Shown: positions 8,732 through 17,500 of the stretch, in pieces
How positions within the stretch are numbered: position 1 is the stretch's first letter
How the letters are laid out: each line of letters starts with the position of its first letter
The notes under the pieces: generated by a model
The model's database searches: none
Told to the model about the DNA's origin: nothing
The model's input: only the letters and a program-made list of their open reading frames with translations
Program-made: the position numbers and the translations under genes
Origin: Davidsoniella eucalypti
Lineage: Eukaryota > Ascomycota > Sordariomycetes > Microascales > Ceratocystidaceae
Length of the DNA: 18,672 bases
Direction of reading: 5' to 3'
Assembly (NCBI GenBank): GCA_004009845.1
Contig: RMBW01000258.1
Span: forward strand, 1 to 18,672

Positions 8732-9452
8732 AAAACTCACGATCTTTCAGCATAACCAGGGAAAGCGTAAAGGCATTTTGGACCATCTCTTTGGATTAGC
8801 AATAACGCAGAGAGTGGAGATATTGTGCATTCAAGAACCCTGGGTATGGAAAAAAGAAGGCAAATGGATTTTCCAGGACCACCAAAACTTTCACACCGTC
8901 AAACCAGCTTTATCTCTGCTAACAAGACCAAGGGTCGTGACCTATATCCAAAAGGACATTGACTTCACAATAGAAAAGCCTCTCGACATCGCAAGCAGCG
9001 ATATTCAATGCATAAGACTTCATATAGACGCGCAACCATTATTGGTCAACCTCTACAACCATCCGACCCAACCCCTTTTACAGCACCCGCTTGTCCAGCA
9101 ATGGCAGGTTGGGAGTGGCATCATAGTCGGGGACTTCAACACTCATCATCCATGGTGGTCTGTGAACTGTGAGCAATCACAGCATGCAGATGAAGTCGTT
9201 GGTTGGTTGCAGAGGAACAATGCGGACTTGGTGGTGGATCCCGAGAATGCTCTGGTCAACAGAGGCACTTTCTTCACCACCAGGTCGCAGAAAATATCAA
9301 TCATCGATCTCGCCTTCCTCACCGGGCAGATGAAGCAAACGAAAACTAGTTGGACGTGTGAAGGTCTCCACGGTTCGGATCACCAGTGCATTAAATTGCA
9401 GTTCCACGACGCCCGAAAAAACGAAAAAGAGACAGAAAAAAAATATATATAA
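8724..9452 (+). pseudogene. LINE ORF2 part 1: AP-type endonuclease domain
   Basis: The endonuclease nicks target DNA to prime reverse transcription. From the ATG at 8724 the frame gives IFQHNQGKRKGILDHL, LCIQEPWVW, GIIVGDFNTHHPWW, ISIIDLAF and GSDHQCIKL. These carry the expected metal-binding and catalytic positions: Asn in QHN, Glu in QEP, Asp and Asn in GDFN, Asp in IDL, and Asp-His in SDH. So the domain looks catalytically complete. The frame is also open upstream to an ATG at 8655, but that part overlaps ORF1 and does not resemble endonuclease. After the domain the frame enters A-rich sequence (A8 at 9436-9443 and at 9457-9464) and stops at TAA 9450-9452, before the RT region. Confidence 0.85.
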
Positions 9453-9464
9453 CTTGAAAAAAAA

Positions 9465-11370
9465 CGGACTGGAAACAGTTCAGAGAGAGCCTCAAAAAAA
9501 GGAGGCATAAGTATTAGAAAATCTCAAAAAAAAGAGATACTCGACCGGATCTGGCAGCCATTCTGACCGCCGCCATCCAGGATACCTGCGCAGAGGTGAT
9601 GCCGAAGGCTCGCATCTGCCCCCGGAGTAAGCCTTGGTGGAACGACGAACTCAAGCTATTGAGGAAGTCCTTCCTGAGGGCTGAACGACATTGGAAGAAG
9701 GATAAGATCTGTCACACGGAGTACAAAGAAAAACGAAACAGGTACTTCCATGCCATTATCAAAACCAAAACTAACTATTTCAACTCTTTCTTAGAGCAAG
9801 CAACCGGTGACGAAGTCTTCACTGCTATGAGATACACGAAACCCACAACCGACTCGTATATACAACCACTCGAGGAAAATGGTGTCAAGGCTGAGTCTTT
9901 CGACGACCAAGCTAAGATGCTACTGAATCTTGTGGGCGGCGAAAAAGGTGAGTCCCTTGAGGACGAAGACACTCTACCCATCCCACATCACGAGAACTCG
10001 AAATGGCCTTGGTCTAACATCTCTACCATTGAGATTGAAAGAGCTATCATGACCTCAAACCCTAAGAAGTCTGCTGGACCAGATGGGATTAATTTCCAAA
10101 TGATCCAAAATGCGTATAGGGCCATCCCCGAGGTCTTCCACTATGTCTACACGGAGCTATTCACTAAAGGACAGTGTCCTAAGTTGTGGCGCCAGGGCAT
10201 TGGAGTGATATTGAAAAAACCCAACAAGCCAGACTATTCCCGTATCAAGGCATATCGGATTATCACGCTGCTGAACTGCTTAGGTAAAGTATTGGAACGA
10301 ATTTTTGCACAGAGACTTGGTTTCTTGGCTGCAACAAAGGACGACCTGCTTCACCCAACGCAGTTTGGCGGACGGAAACAACGATCGACGATCGATGCAG
10401 CAATGGTTCTCATGGACCAAGTCAAGTCATGGAAAGAACAGGGCCTGAAATCGAGTATTGCACTACTTGATATCAAAGGCGCTTTCGACCATGTTAATAG
10501 GGATACCCTACTGTGGCACTGCAGAGATCTAGGTCTTCCGAATAACTGCACCCAATGGATTGCAGCCTTCCTTCAAAAGAGGAAGGTCCAGATATGTTTT
10601 GATGGCAAACGAACAAACTTCTATACCATTGACCAGGGCATACCGCAAGGCAGCCCGATCTTCCCTATTCTGTTCTTGATTTATTCGAGACTTATACACA
10701 TAAATATCCCCAAATCCATCCAAGTTCATGGCATTCAGCTCTCATACATTGATGATATTCTGATTACGGTAGCTTCAAAAAGCTTTGCGAGAAATTGCAG
10801 AGCTCTAGAGGCTATCGTTGAAGATCTCACCAGGCAAGCCGACGATAGTTCCGTCGAATTTGAGAGTTCCAAGACTGAGCTTCTGCATTTAACAAGGAGT
10901 AAAGCAGCAAGCAACGAACACATAGACGTCCTAGGGACGACAATCCACCCGTCAGAGAAGATCAAATGGCTAGGAATCTGGCTAGACTGTCAGCTGAATT
11001 ACAGCGTGCATGTCCAAGACAGAGCCCTGAAAGCGACCAGAACCCTAATGGGAATTCAACGGATTTCGCGAAAGTATAGCGGCCTAAGTTCGAAAGCAAC
11101 TAGAAATCTGTACCAAGCTGTAATTAGGCCTATCATGGAATATGGTTCGACTCTCTGGTGGACAAAAATGAAACCCATCTCCCGCAAGAATCATCTTGAA
11201 AAAGTACAAAGTTTGGCGATTTCCATGATGCTGGGCACCTACAAACAGGCTCCGAAAAGAGCTTGTGAAATAGAGGCAGGCATCAAACCGGTTGAAATCG
11301 ATTTGGAATGGAATAACCTCAAGTACGGAACAAGAATACTAAAATTCCCCAAGCACCACACAAATACCAA
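9465..11370 (+). pseudogene. LINE ORF2 part 2: reverse transcriptase domain
   Basis: Copies element RNA at the nicked target. The frame is open from just after an in-frame TAG (9515-9517); upstream of that TAG the residues DWKQFRESL fit the expected linker. Markers in order: KPWWNDELKLLRK, SAGPDGI, AYRIITLLNCLGKVLE (the usual YRPI has Ile for Pro), PTQFGGRKQRSTIDAA, ALLDIKGAFDHVNRDTL (motif A, Asp), DQGIPQGSPIFPILF (motif B), SYIDDILI (motif C, the two Asp at 10751-10756), LGIWLD and RPIMEYGSTLWW. The catalytic Asp triad is intact. The frame continues in name to 11509, but from about 11360 the sense sequence (KEEAKEIHLATLENLWLGEA) is in another frame, so a single-base change lies near 11355-11370. 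Relative to the endonuclease frame it is displaced by two bases, which fits one extra A in each of two A8 runs. Confidence 0.9.
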
Positions 11371-11761
11371 AAGTCAAAAAAGAAGAAGCAAAGGAAATCC
11401 ACCTGGCAACCCTAGAAAATCTATGGTTAGGAGAAGCCTATTGTTTGTATACCGACGGGTCTATGGAAGGAGAAAAATCCTCCTACGCCTTTGCCGACAT
11501 AGACAATAAAACGGTACGGTTTCAAGAGGCAAAAGCCTTAGGGCCTTACACTGAGGTTGCAGACTGCGAAAGCTATGCAATATACAGAGCCCTCTGCTAC
11601 GTTCGAAAGCTGCCAATAAGGAAAAGAGTCCTGATCTTTGTCGACAGCCAAGCTGCCATCCAAAGAGTATGGAAGCCTGGAATATTCACGAATCTTATAG
11701 AGAAGCTAAACCTACAAGACCTAGACACTAGTATAGAAATACACTGGTGCCCAGGCCATGT
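11365..11761 (+). pseudogene. LINE ORF2 part 3: RNase H domain, N-terminal part
   Basis: RNase H removes the RNA strand of the hybrid. The frame gives NLWLGEAYCLYTDGSMEG (first Asp, 11454), DCESYAIYRALCYVRK (Glu, 11568), VLIFVDSQAAIQRVW (second Asp, 11643) and IEIHWCPGH. It is cut at the codon after CPGH by the insert at 11761, giving a stop at once. Sense sequence resumes at 12386 in the same frame with HVGIEGNEIVDKLAKEAL, so the junction is exact: the His sits at the junction and the last catalytic Asp (12417) is on the far side. Confidence 0.85.
11756..11760 (+). repeat. Left target-site duplication of the inserted LTR
   Basis: CCATG, repeated at 12386-12390. Because the next base is T on both sides the duplicate could also be read as six bases (CCATGT). 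Confidence 0.75.
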
Positions 11762-11892
11762 GTAAAGAACGGGCAGGCAGGAATTCAAAGGGAAACCAGT
11801 GATCACTGGGAGAGTAGTCACTCGAAGGTGGTTTTGGAGTTTTCAGGATAATCGAGTTACACAGAATAATAAATTAAGTAAATCGGGACTAA

Positions 11893-12000
11893 ATCAGGAC
11901 AGGAGCCGGAGCGAAGATAGGAACAAGAGCGGGGACAAGAAGGTAAGAACAGGAGCAGGAGCAAAGATAAGAACAGGAACAGGAACAAGAAGAGGAGGTT
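11893..12000 (+). repeat. Purine-rich degenerate short tandem repeat
   Basis: The plus strand is almost all A and G with regular C, built from variants of AGGAGC, AGGAAC and AGATAAG (GGAGCAGGAGCAAAG, GGAACAGGAACAAG). The period is near six bases. This strand asymmetry lies inside the probable LTR. Confidence 0.7.
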
Positions 12001-12177
12001 GCACCAGTAGGTCAGGTACACAGGGAGTTGTAAGCTTGGAGGGGGAAGGCAAAAGGAGAACAGAAAAAAGATACAAGCAAGCTATATATGTTAACCCGAG
12101 AGAGAAAGAAACAGGAGGGTCTGGTCTACGGACAGAAGTTCGAGGCAATGCCGTGTTGGCTGTGTATGCACTCTAAA

Positions 12178-12385
12178 CCTCAATGCATGAATCGTTGTCA
12201 CCAAAATCGGAAAGGTGAGACTGTACATCAAGTCTAAGTTTCATGCGGAGGTTCTGCGACTGTTATTTCGTAACCATCCAGTCGAAGCCTCAATGCATGA
12301 ATCGTTGTCACCAAAATTGGAAAGGTGAGACTGTACATCAAGTCTAAGCTTCATGCGGAGGGTCTGCGAGTGTTATTTCATAACA
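12178..12385 (+). repeat. 110-bp tandem duplication at one LTR end
   Basis: Copy 1 starts at 12178 and copy 2 at 12288 with CCTCAATGCATGAATCG. Both continue TTGTCACCAAAAT, GGAAAGGTGAGACTG and TACATCAAGTCTAAG to TTATTTC(G/A)TAAC. The second copy is about 98 bp because it ends at the LTR border. The copies differ at about eight positions. Confidence 0.9.
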
Positions 12386-12390
12386 CCATG
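12386..12390 (+). repeat. Right target-site duplication of the inserted LTR
   Basis: CCATG, identical to 11756-11760. Confidence 0.75.
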
Positions 12391-12986
12391 TCGGGATAGA
12401 AGGAAATGAGATAGTGGATAAGCTTGCAAAGGAGGCTCTTGAAAAAAGAGTATGCATCTCTATTGCAACCACTGGGTACATCAAGAAAAAAATCAAGGAG
12501 AACATCTTCAAACTCTGGGACACACTGATCAACCGTGATATCGACAAACTTGGGAATCACTATCGGTCTCTCGGGAAGACAGGAGTGAGTGATCTGAAAC
12601 CGATTGAAGGCAAGAAGAGGCTGACAACAACCTACTATCAACTTCTAACGGGAAAGGGCGCTTACCTGCCATACCTAAAGTCCATAGGCAAGGTATCGAA
12701 CAACATGTGCCGACATTGTCAGCGGGCTATCGAAACTATTCAGCACTTGGTGTTGGAATGTGATAAGTGGCTTGTGCAAAGACAAGAGTTGAAAGAGGGA
12801 TGTGATGGTGAGATAAAAATGAAAGATATATTTAGTAGGGCGAAGCACCAGCAAGCACTGTTAATATTCCTCAAAAAAACAGGAATAGGTGGAAGAGACT
12901 GGGGAAAAGTTGAGGAAGTGACTAACGAGGGTATTGCAAAGGAGGGCGGACCAGTCGCACTTCGAGATGATGAGTGGTGCTGTTGA
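12387..12986 (+). pseudogene. LINE ORF2 part 4: RNase H end and C-terminal zinc-finger region
   Basis: It starts inside the right duplicate (CAT, His) and reads HVGIEGNEIVDKLAKEALEK, with the fourth RNase H acidic residue Asp at 12417. There follows a basic helical region, then GKGAYLPYLKSIGKVSNNM and CRHCQRAIETIQHLVLEC, a C-x2-C...H-x4-C finger of the kind found at the C terminus of Tad and I element ORF2, then a charged tail ending DDEWCC and TGA (12984-12986). It stays open for about 200 codons. No good ATG start precedes it, so it is not an independent gene. Confidence 0.85.
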
Positions 12987-13138
12987 GAGTCTTGGTGTGT
13001 TTGATTTTCTTTGATTTTGCGTTACGTTTCTACTTGTTTTCTGTAATGTTTTGTTGTTGGTATTGATTTATTCGTTGTTTCCTTTAAAATCTTCATAGCT
13101 CTATAGCTCCATAAGATAAATGAATTAAAAAAAAAACA
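12987..13138 (+). other. LINE 3' region with terminal stem-loop unit and poly(A)
   Basis: A T-rich stretch (GTTTTCTGTAATGTTTTG) is followed by the terminal unit from 13089: ATCTTCATAGCTC, TATAGCTCCATAAGATA, AATGAATT, then ten A. ATCTTCAT at the start and ATAAGAT can pair over seven bases with one bulged base, with an AGCTCTATAGCTCC loop. This unit recurs alone four more times in the window. Confidence 0.75.
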
Positions 13139-13150
13139 ATGTAAGAATAC
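13139..13150 (+). repeat. Right target-site duplication of the LINE
   Basis: ATGTAAGAATAC, identical to 7894-7905. Two bases (CA) lie between the poly(A) run and this repeat. Confidence 0.85.
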
Positions 13151-13312
13151 AGGAGATGGTAAAACTACTAATGTAATATTAGCATTTAGGTTAAAGATCG
13201 TAGAGGCCAAACATCAGCAATAGGTTGTTAGAAACGATTTAACAGACGATGGATTGTGTTATTGAATATAAAGATAAGAGTTTATTCGTTAATCAACATA
13301 GAAAGAAAAAGA

Positions 13313-13355
13313 AATTTAATTCATCAATCTTATAGAGCTATAGAGCTATGAAGAT
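13313..13355 (-). mobile_element. LINE 3' tail remnant D
   Basis: On the minus strand it reads ATCTTCATAGCTC, TATAGCTCTATAAGATTGA, TGAATTAAATTT. It is the terminal LINE unit in inverted orientation about 180 bp beyond the full element. The A tail is decayed. Confidence 0.65.
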
Positions 13356-14045
13356 GTACATAGTAAGAGTTAAATAAGTCACAACTGCAAACTAGGCGAT
13401 TGGGAAATGAATAATTAGTGACTGATATATAGTTCTTTAGACAAGATTTTAAATGAAGAACAAGTGTTATTTAATTATAGAAAATGAAGGTAGTAGAATT
13501 ATATTTTAATTACGTAATGTCATATTAGCAACTAGATGAGACATTTGGTAGTAATTCGATAAGTGAGATCGGAAAATAGGATATTATTGTAAGGGTTAGA
13601 AGGGTTATTGAGACGTAGAAGTATAAACAAAGATTAAAAACTCAAAACAAGGAAAACGATTACTGGTTAACAGAAATTGCTTTTGTGTAAGAAATAAACA
13701 GTGTATGCTATAATTAAATTATAATGAGAACTTGGGAGGGTAAATTCATATAACGTCTTAAAGTAGATCTGAACTTTCGTGTACATTGAAATGAGCATTT
13801 AATGGAAATGTAGTCACTAGATTTTACATAACTTGAAGGTGGATGTGGTATAAGTTGAAATATGACAGAAAGATTTATATATAGGTAAAGTTTCACATTT
13901 ACTTTTGTAAAACTAGTAGTAGAATAATTAGCGATTTCTAGTGAAGAGATTGTCAGTCACATAAGATCGAAAGCTAAGTAATAGAACAATGTATTGTATC
14001 TATGCGTACATAATTCACTATGTATTCTCCGCTGTTGCTCAAGGG

Positions 14046-14178
14046 ATAAAACAATAAATGCAGGACTGTTATTTATTTAAATTGGATTGGTTTTAGTACG
14101 AATGAAGTTCGCTGTTTTTGCGGCTATGATGGGTTTTTAGGGACTAATCACTATACTTTAACGATAACCATACTTGCC
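14046..14178 (+). repeat. Dispersed repeat family 2, copy 2
   Basis: It shares ATAAAACAATAAATGCAGG, CTGTTAT, GTTTTTGCGGCTAT, GGACTAAT, ACTATACT and CATACTTGCCA with 6591-6772. It lacks the LINE tail present in the other copy. Confidence 0.65.
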
Positions 14179-14559
14179 ACAATCACACTGTGATTACTAT
14201 CGAGCTACACCGCTACTTCCAAATAACCAGCCACAAAATAACCAGCCATATCAATAAGGTCAGGAAAAGTCTTTTCTATTTGTTTACTGAATAACTTACG
14301 ACAAACTATAATTTTGTTTATGTTAGTCTTCTTTTTTTTAGGAGTACACTTTACTCACATTACTTACTACCTTAATAAATCGCAATCAACAACAAGCTCA
14401 AAATAAATAACTTCTTAGTCCTCAAACTAGCAACTGTACGTATATGGTTTTGATTCACTGCATGGTTTTAGCTAAGCACTAATATTTTTATCTTGATATA
14501 GTCATATCTACTGTTATTTCACTACCTTATTTACACTCGATTTTAAATCGTCGGAAGCC

Positions 14560-17500
14560 ATGGAAGACTTTGTCGAGCTTAACGAAGAACATCAACTACT
14601 TATTTGTCTCCCGTGTAAGGCAGCAATTCGCCCAGGAAAGAGCATCGAAACTCACTTTCGCCGCAAGCACAAAGTTAAAGGAGAGACTATCAAAAATATC
14701 ATCGATTACTATGGCACTCAAGATTTAGCGGATCCGAAGGTGCATGCTCTCCCCCCGATGGAAGTCCAGCTATCAAACGACTTGCTGTCCGCCGCGGATA
14801 CAGTTGTTCTATGTGCCGATATCTCACAATATGCAAGGACAATATCACTCGCCACTGGAGAGACGTAGGGCATACATCTCTAGACCCCAAGTCGAAGATT
14901 GTACTATTACAGACTTGGATGGACCGGAACTTTGCCCGATACTGGATTGTCAGCGATGGTGCAGCCAATTTTGGCACCGCGTTAGCTAAACAGACAAGCA
15001 CCAACCCAATGGAGCTCATGTTAGCCGACTGTGAGGCCATGCTAGCTTCTGAGGATGCCGAACGACTTCGGATAGGAGACCTGAAGGAAGACATGGACCG
15101 AGACTCGTCGTGGGTGAAGAGGCTACAATGGGTAAAGCACTTTGAGTCGCGTGATTTGATAAAAATCTATGAGGCTGCCGAATGGATTCAAGCCAAGAAT
15201 GCTAAAGCCCAGCAAGTCCACCAACAAACCGAACAGGCTGTGCATGAACGAAATATGCTGCTCCGTCTCGGGGAGAGCTTTGATCGTGAGATCCAACGAT
15301 GCAGCTGGCGATTAGATAGTGTGCCAACCGAAACACTTCAATGGCTCGGCAGTATCATGACTACTGCTCCCAACGGAATGCCATTTGGATTGAAAGGCAA
15401 AGAAGCGTCGATGGTCAAATACCGAACTGTGGGACAACGATACTTGGGCTTGTGCTGGCGAGCACACCGCATTGGACGAGACGAGGCCATGAAGCAATTG
15501 GCTGTTAAGTTCACGGATGAGCAGTGGAATCTGCTGTGCACTGTCGTACAGGAGCTTGAGAAGAGCATCAACATCAATCGAAATCATGTTAGATATCATC
15601 GGAACGAAGATCATGACGACGAAGACGAAACTATAGACGAAACTATAGAAGACGGCCGACTTCATGATAATGTCTACAAGGAGCTTGACAGAGCTGTCTT
15701 TTCGTTCATGGTAGCTTCGATCAAGACTCTGGTTGGTGGGCACATATACTCGAGCTCGCTTCTGTGCTTCTGTGCAGCTCTAGGTATTCGCTTACAGCCG
15801 CTTGGTTATACTGAGCCGCACTTATATACTGGACTGTTGGCTGCTATCTTGTGGTGGTCAAGACTGTTTTTCCTTGAGTCCGTATTCGACAGCAAACCCC
15901 GGAGTAGCGACGAAGGTGATATTGAGTCGGTGAAGGAATTCCGGGAGCAGCATGCAGTTTGGATGTGCACTGGCTCATATACTGTCATCAGCACTATCAT
16001 CGGCTGGATGGCATACGGAAAGGGCTGGCGGTCACGCATGGGCGGACAGCCGTCTGTTCGTTGGGCTGAGGATGGCGAGTCTTTGTTTCATAATGGAGAA
16101 CGTATCATGATCCAAGACTTCACAAGAGCGGCTAGAGAGCAGGTAGTTGAGGCACAGAACTTACTAGCTTTACTACTGGGAGACTCATGGCAAAAGATGA
16201 AGCCGAAGATTGATCTTAAGCTGCTTGCTGATAACATGATCCGGCTTGGAGCCGGCCAGTCTTTCGCCACGAACACGAACAACAAATGGCTTGAGCCCGG
16301 ACCATCTTTGGTGATAAGGCAGCTGTCCACATCGATTTGGGATTCCAGCAGACATGTATTCAAAATAGATGGCACCAACCGCTGGCTACGCCGGCTCAGA
16401 ATGTTCCGAGAGGTGCTCATGCTACTTGTCCATGTATGGGGTGGGTTACCCGGAAGAGGGCCGGAGCTTATGACGCTGCGTCACTGTGATTCATGGCAGC
16501 TGATGCGCAATGTGTTTGTGTTTGACGGACAAGTGATGATTGTCACGGATCGAGACAAGATGAAGGCCATCCGGGATAACTCACGCAAGGTTGCTCGGTT
16601 TCTGCCAGAGAATATTGGCCAAATGGTAGTGGCTTACATCGCTTGGCTGATCCCCGTGGAACGAGTACTCCGGTCTGAATGTAACTTGGCCAAGGCAAAC
16701 AACGAGCAATTAGAGTTCATGTGGCACGACGGCAGCTCTACTGTATGGGATACGGACCGACTTAGTCAGAAGCTAGCACGGGTATTTCAGGCGGCTACCG
16801 GCGTGAGGTTAGGCGTGGGAAGATACCGCGTGGTGGCCATTGAGTTGGGCCGGCATATTCGCGGGCTTGTACTGAACCAGATCGAGACTCGTGTAGACGA
16901 CGACGACGCAGACGACGACGACATTGAAGTTGATCCAATCACCGGAGAACCAGTACACTGCGGCGGAAGCTGGAATATCATATGGGATCTTGCATCAACA
17001 CATGGCAGCCGTGTTGCCCGACAACATTATGCGGTTCATATTGGATTCCCCGGCAAGCTACAGCCAGAGATGATTGCTTCATTCAAAGAGATCAGTCGGT
17101 TGTGGCATCAATTTCTCGAAGGAGACGAGTCCCAGAACGGGAAACGGAAGCGACCAGATCAAGAAGCCGAGTGTGAGACCAAACGCCAGACCGACACAAG
17201 CAGCAAAAAGCGGATCCGGTACAAGTTGCCGTTAAGGACGGCAAACGTCAGCGTGGACCAAGAGATGCAGACCGGCTTGCGCACTTTGCTTGGACCCGAT
17301 GCGACATGGCGCAGCGCCGAGCAACGAGAAAGCATGCGGGAGATACTGGCTCTACAGGATGGTGAGTCACTCATCAGCGTACTCCCAACTGGAGCCGGTA
17401 AGAGCATCTTGTTCATGCTACCGGCTACTATGCAAAGCGGCGGAGTCAGCATAGTAGTCGTCCCATTTGTAGCGCTCATGGAGGATCTATTTACTCGAGC

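Larger units (their letters stand above)
11761..12385. mobile_element. Probable solo LTR (625 bp) inserted in the LINE RNase H region
   Basis: The insert starts TGTAAAGAAC and ends TTTCATAACA, so it has the TG...CA ends of an LTR, and it is flanked by 5-bp duplications CCATG, the size typical of LTR retroelement integrases. Removing the insert with one duplicate restores the LINE reading frame (CPGH followed by VGIEGNE). No gag or pol sequence is present, so it is a solo LTR left after recombination, or a small non-autonomous element. Inside are a purine-rich degenerate repeat (11893-12000) and a 110-bp tandem duplication (12178-12385). Orientation cannot be decided without a polyadenylation signal or an internal region. 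Confidence 0.75.
7906..13138 (+). mobile_element. Full-length-looking but inactive LINE (Tad/I-type non-LTR retrotransposon)
   Basis: The unit of 5233 bp lies between perfect 12-bp direct repeats and ends in a run of ten A (13127-13136), as expected of target-primed reverse transcription. It has a 124-bp leader, ORF1 (8030-8731), ORF2 with AP-type endonuclease, reverse transcriptase, RNase H and a C-terminal CCHC-like finger (8724-12986), and a 152-bp 3' region. That domain order with RNase H is typical of the Tad1 and I groups; fungi mostly carry Tad1. The leader suggests the 5' end may be complete. It cannot move by itself now: ORF2 is broken by two A-run frameshifts, a TAG, another frameshift and a 625-bp insert. 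Without the insert and its duplication the element is about 4.6 kb, rather short for Tad1, partly because ORF1 lacks its zinc knuckles. Confidence 0.9.
13151..14559. other. AT-rich spacer between the LINE and the helicase gene
   Basis: No gene is supported. It contains the inverted LINE tail (13313-13355) and dispersed repeat family 2 copy 2 (14046-14178), listed separately. The short minus-strand open frames are low-complexity. No clear promoter motif for the helicase gene can be read. Base composition shifts to near 50% GC close to 14550. Confidence 0.5.

Noticed and set aside
11799..12176. 125-codon open frame inside the probable LTR
   Set aside because: It is driven by the purine-rich repeat (RSRSEDRNKSGDKK-like low complexity), resembles no protein and lies in a non-coding LTR.
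7894..13150. CRISPR-like or phage-like arrangement of repeats
   Set aside because: All repeats are explained by target-site duplications, LINE tails and an LTR in a eukaryotic setting; there is no spacer array.
14866..14960. Possible intron in the helicase gene around the first-frame TAG, given an in-line ACAG acceptor-like site
   Set aside because: The other frame is continuously coding across it (RHWRDVGHTSLDPKSKIV), so no intron is needed once the C-run shift is allowed.
15312..15743. Long minus-strand open frames opposite the helicase gene (also 17159-17608, 18173-18568)
   Set aside because: They mirror the coding strand of a well-supported gene and show no domain of their own.
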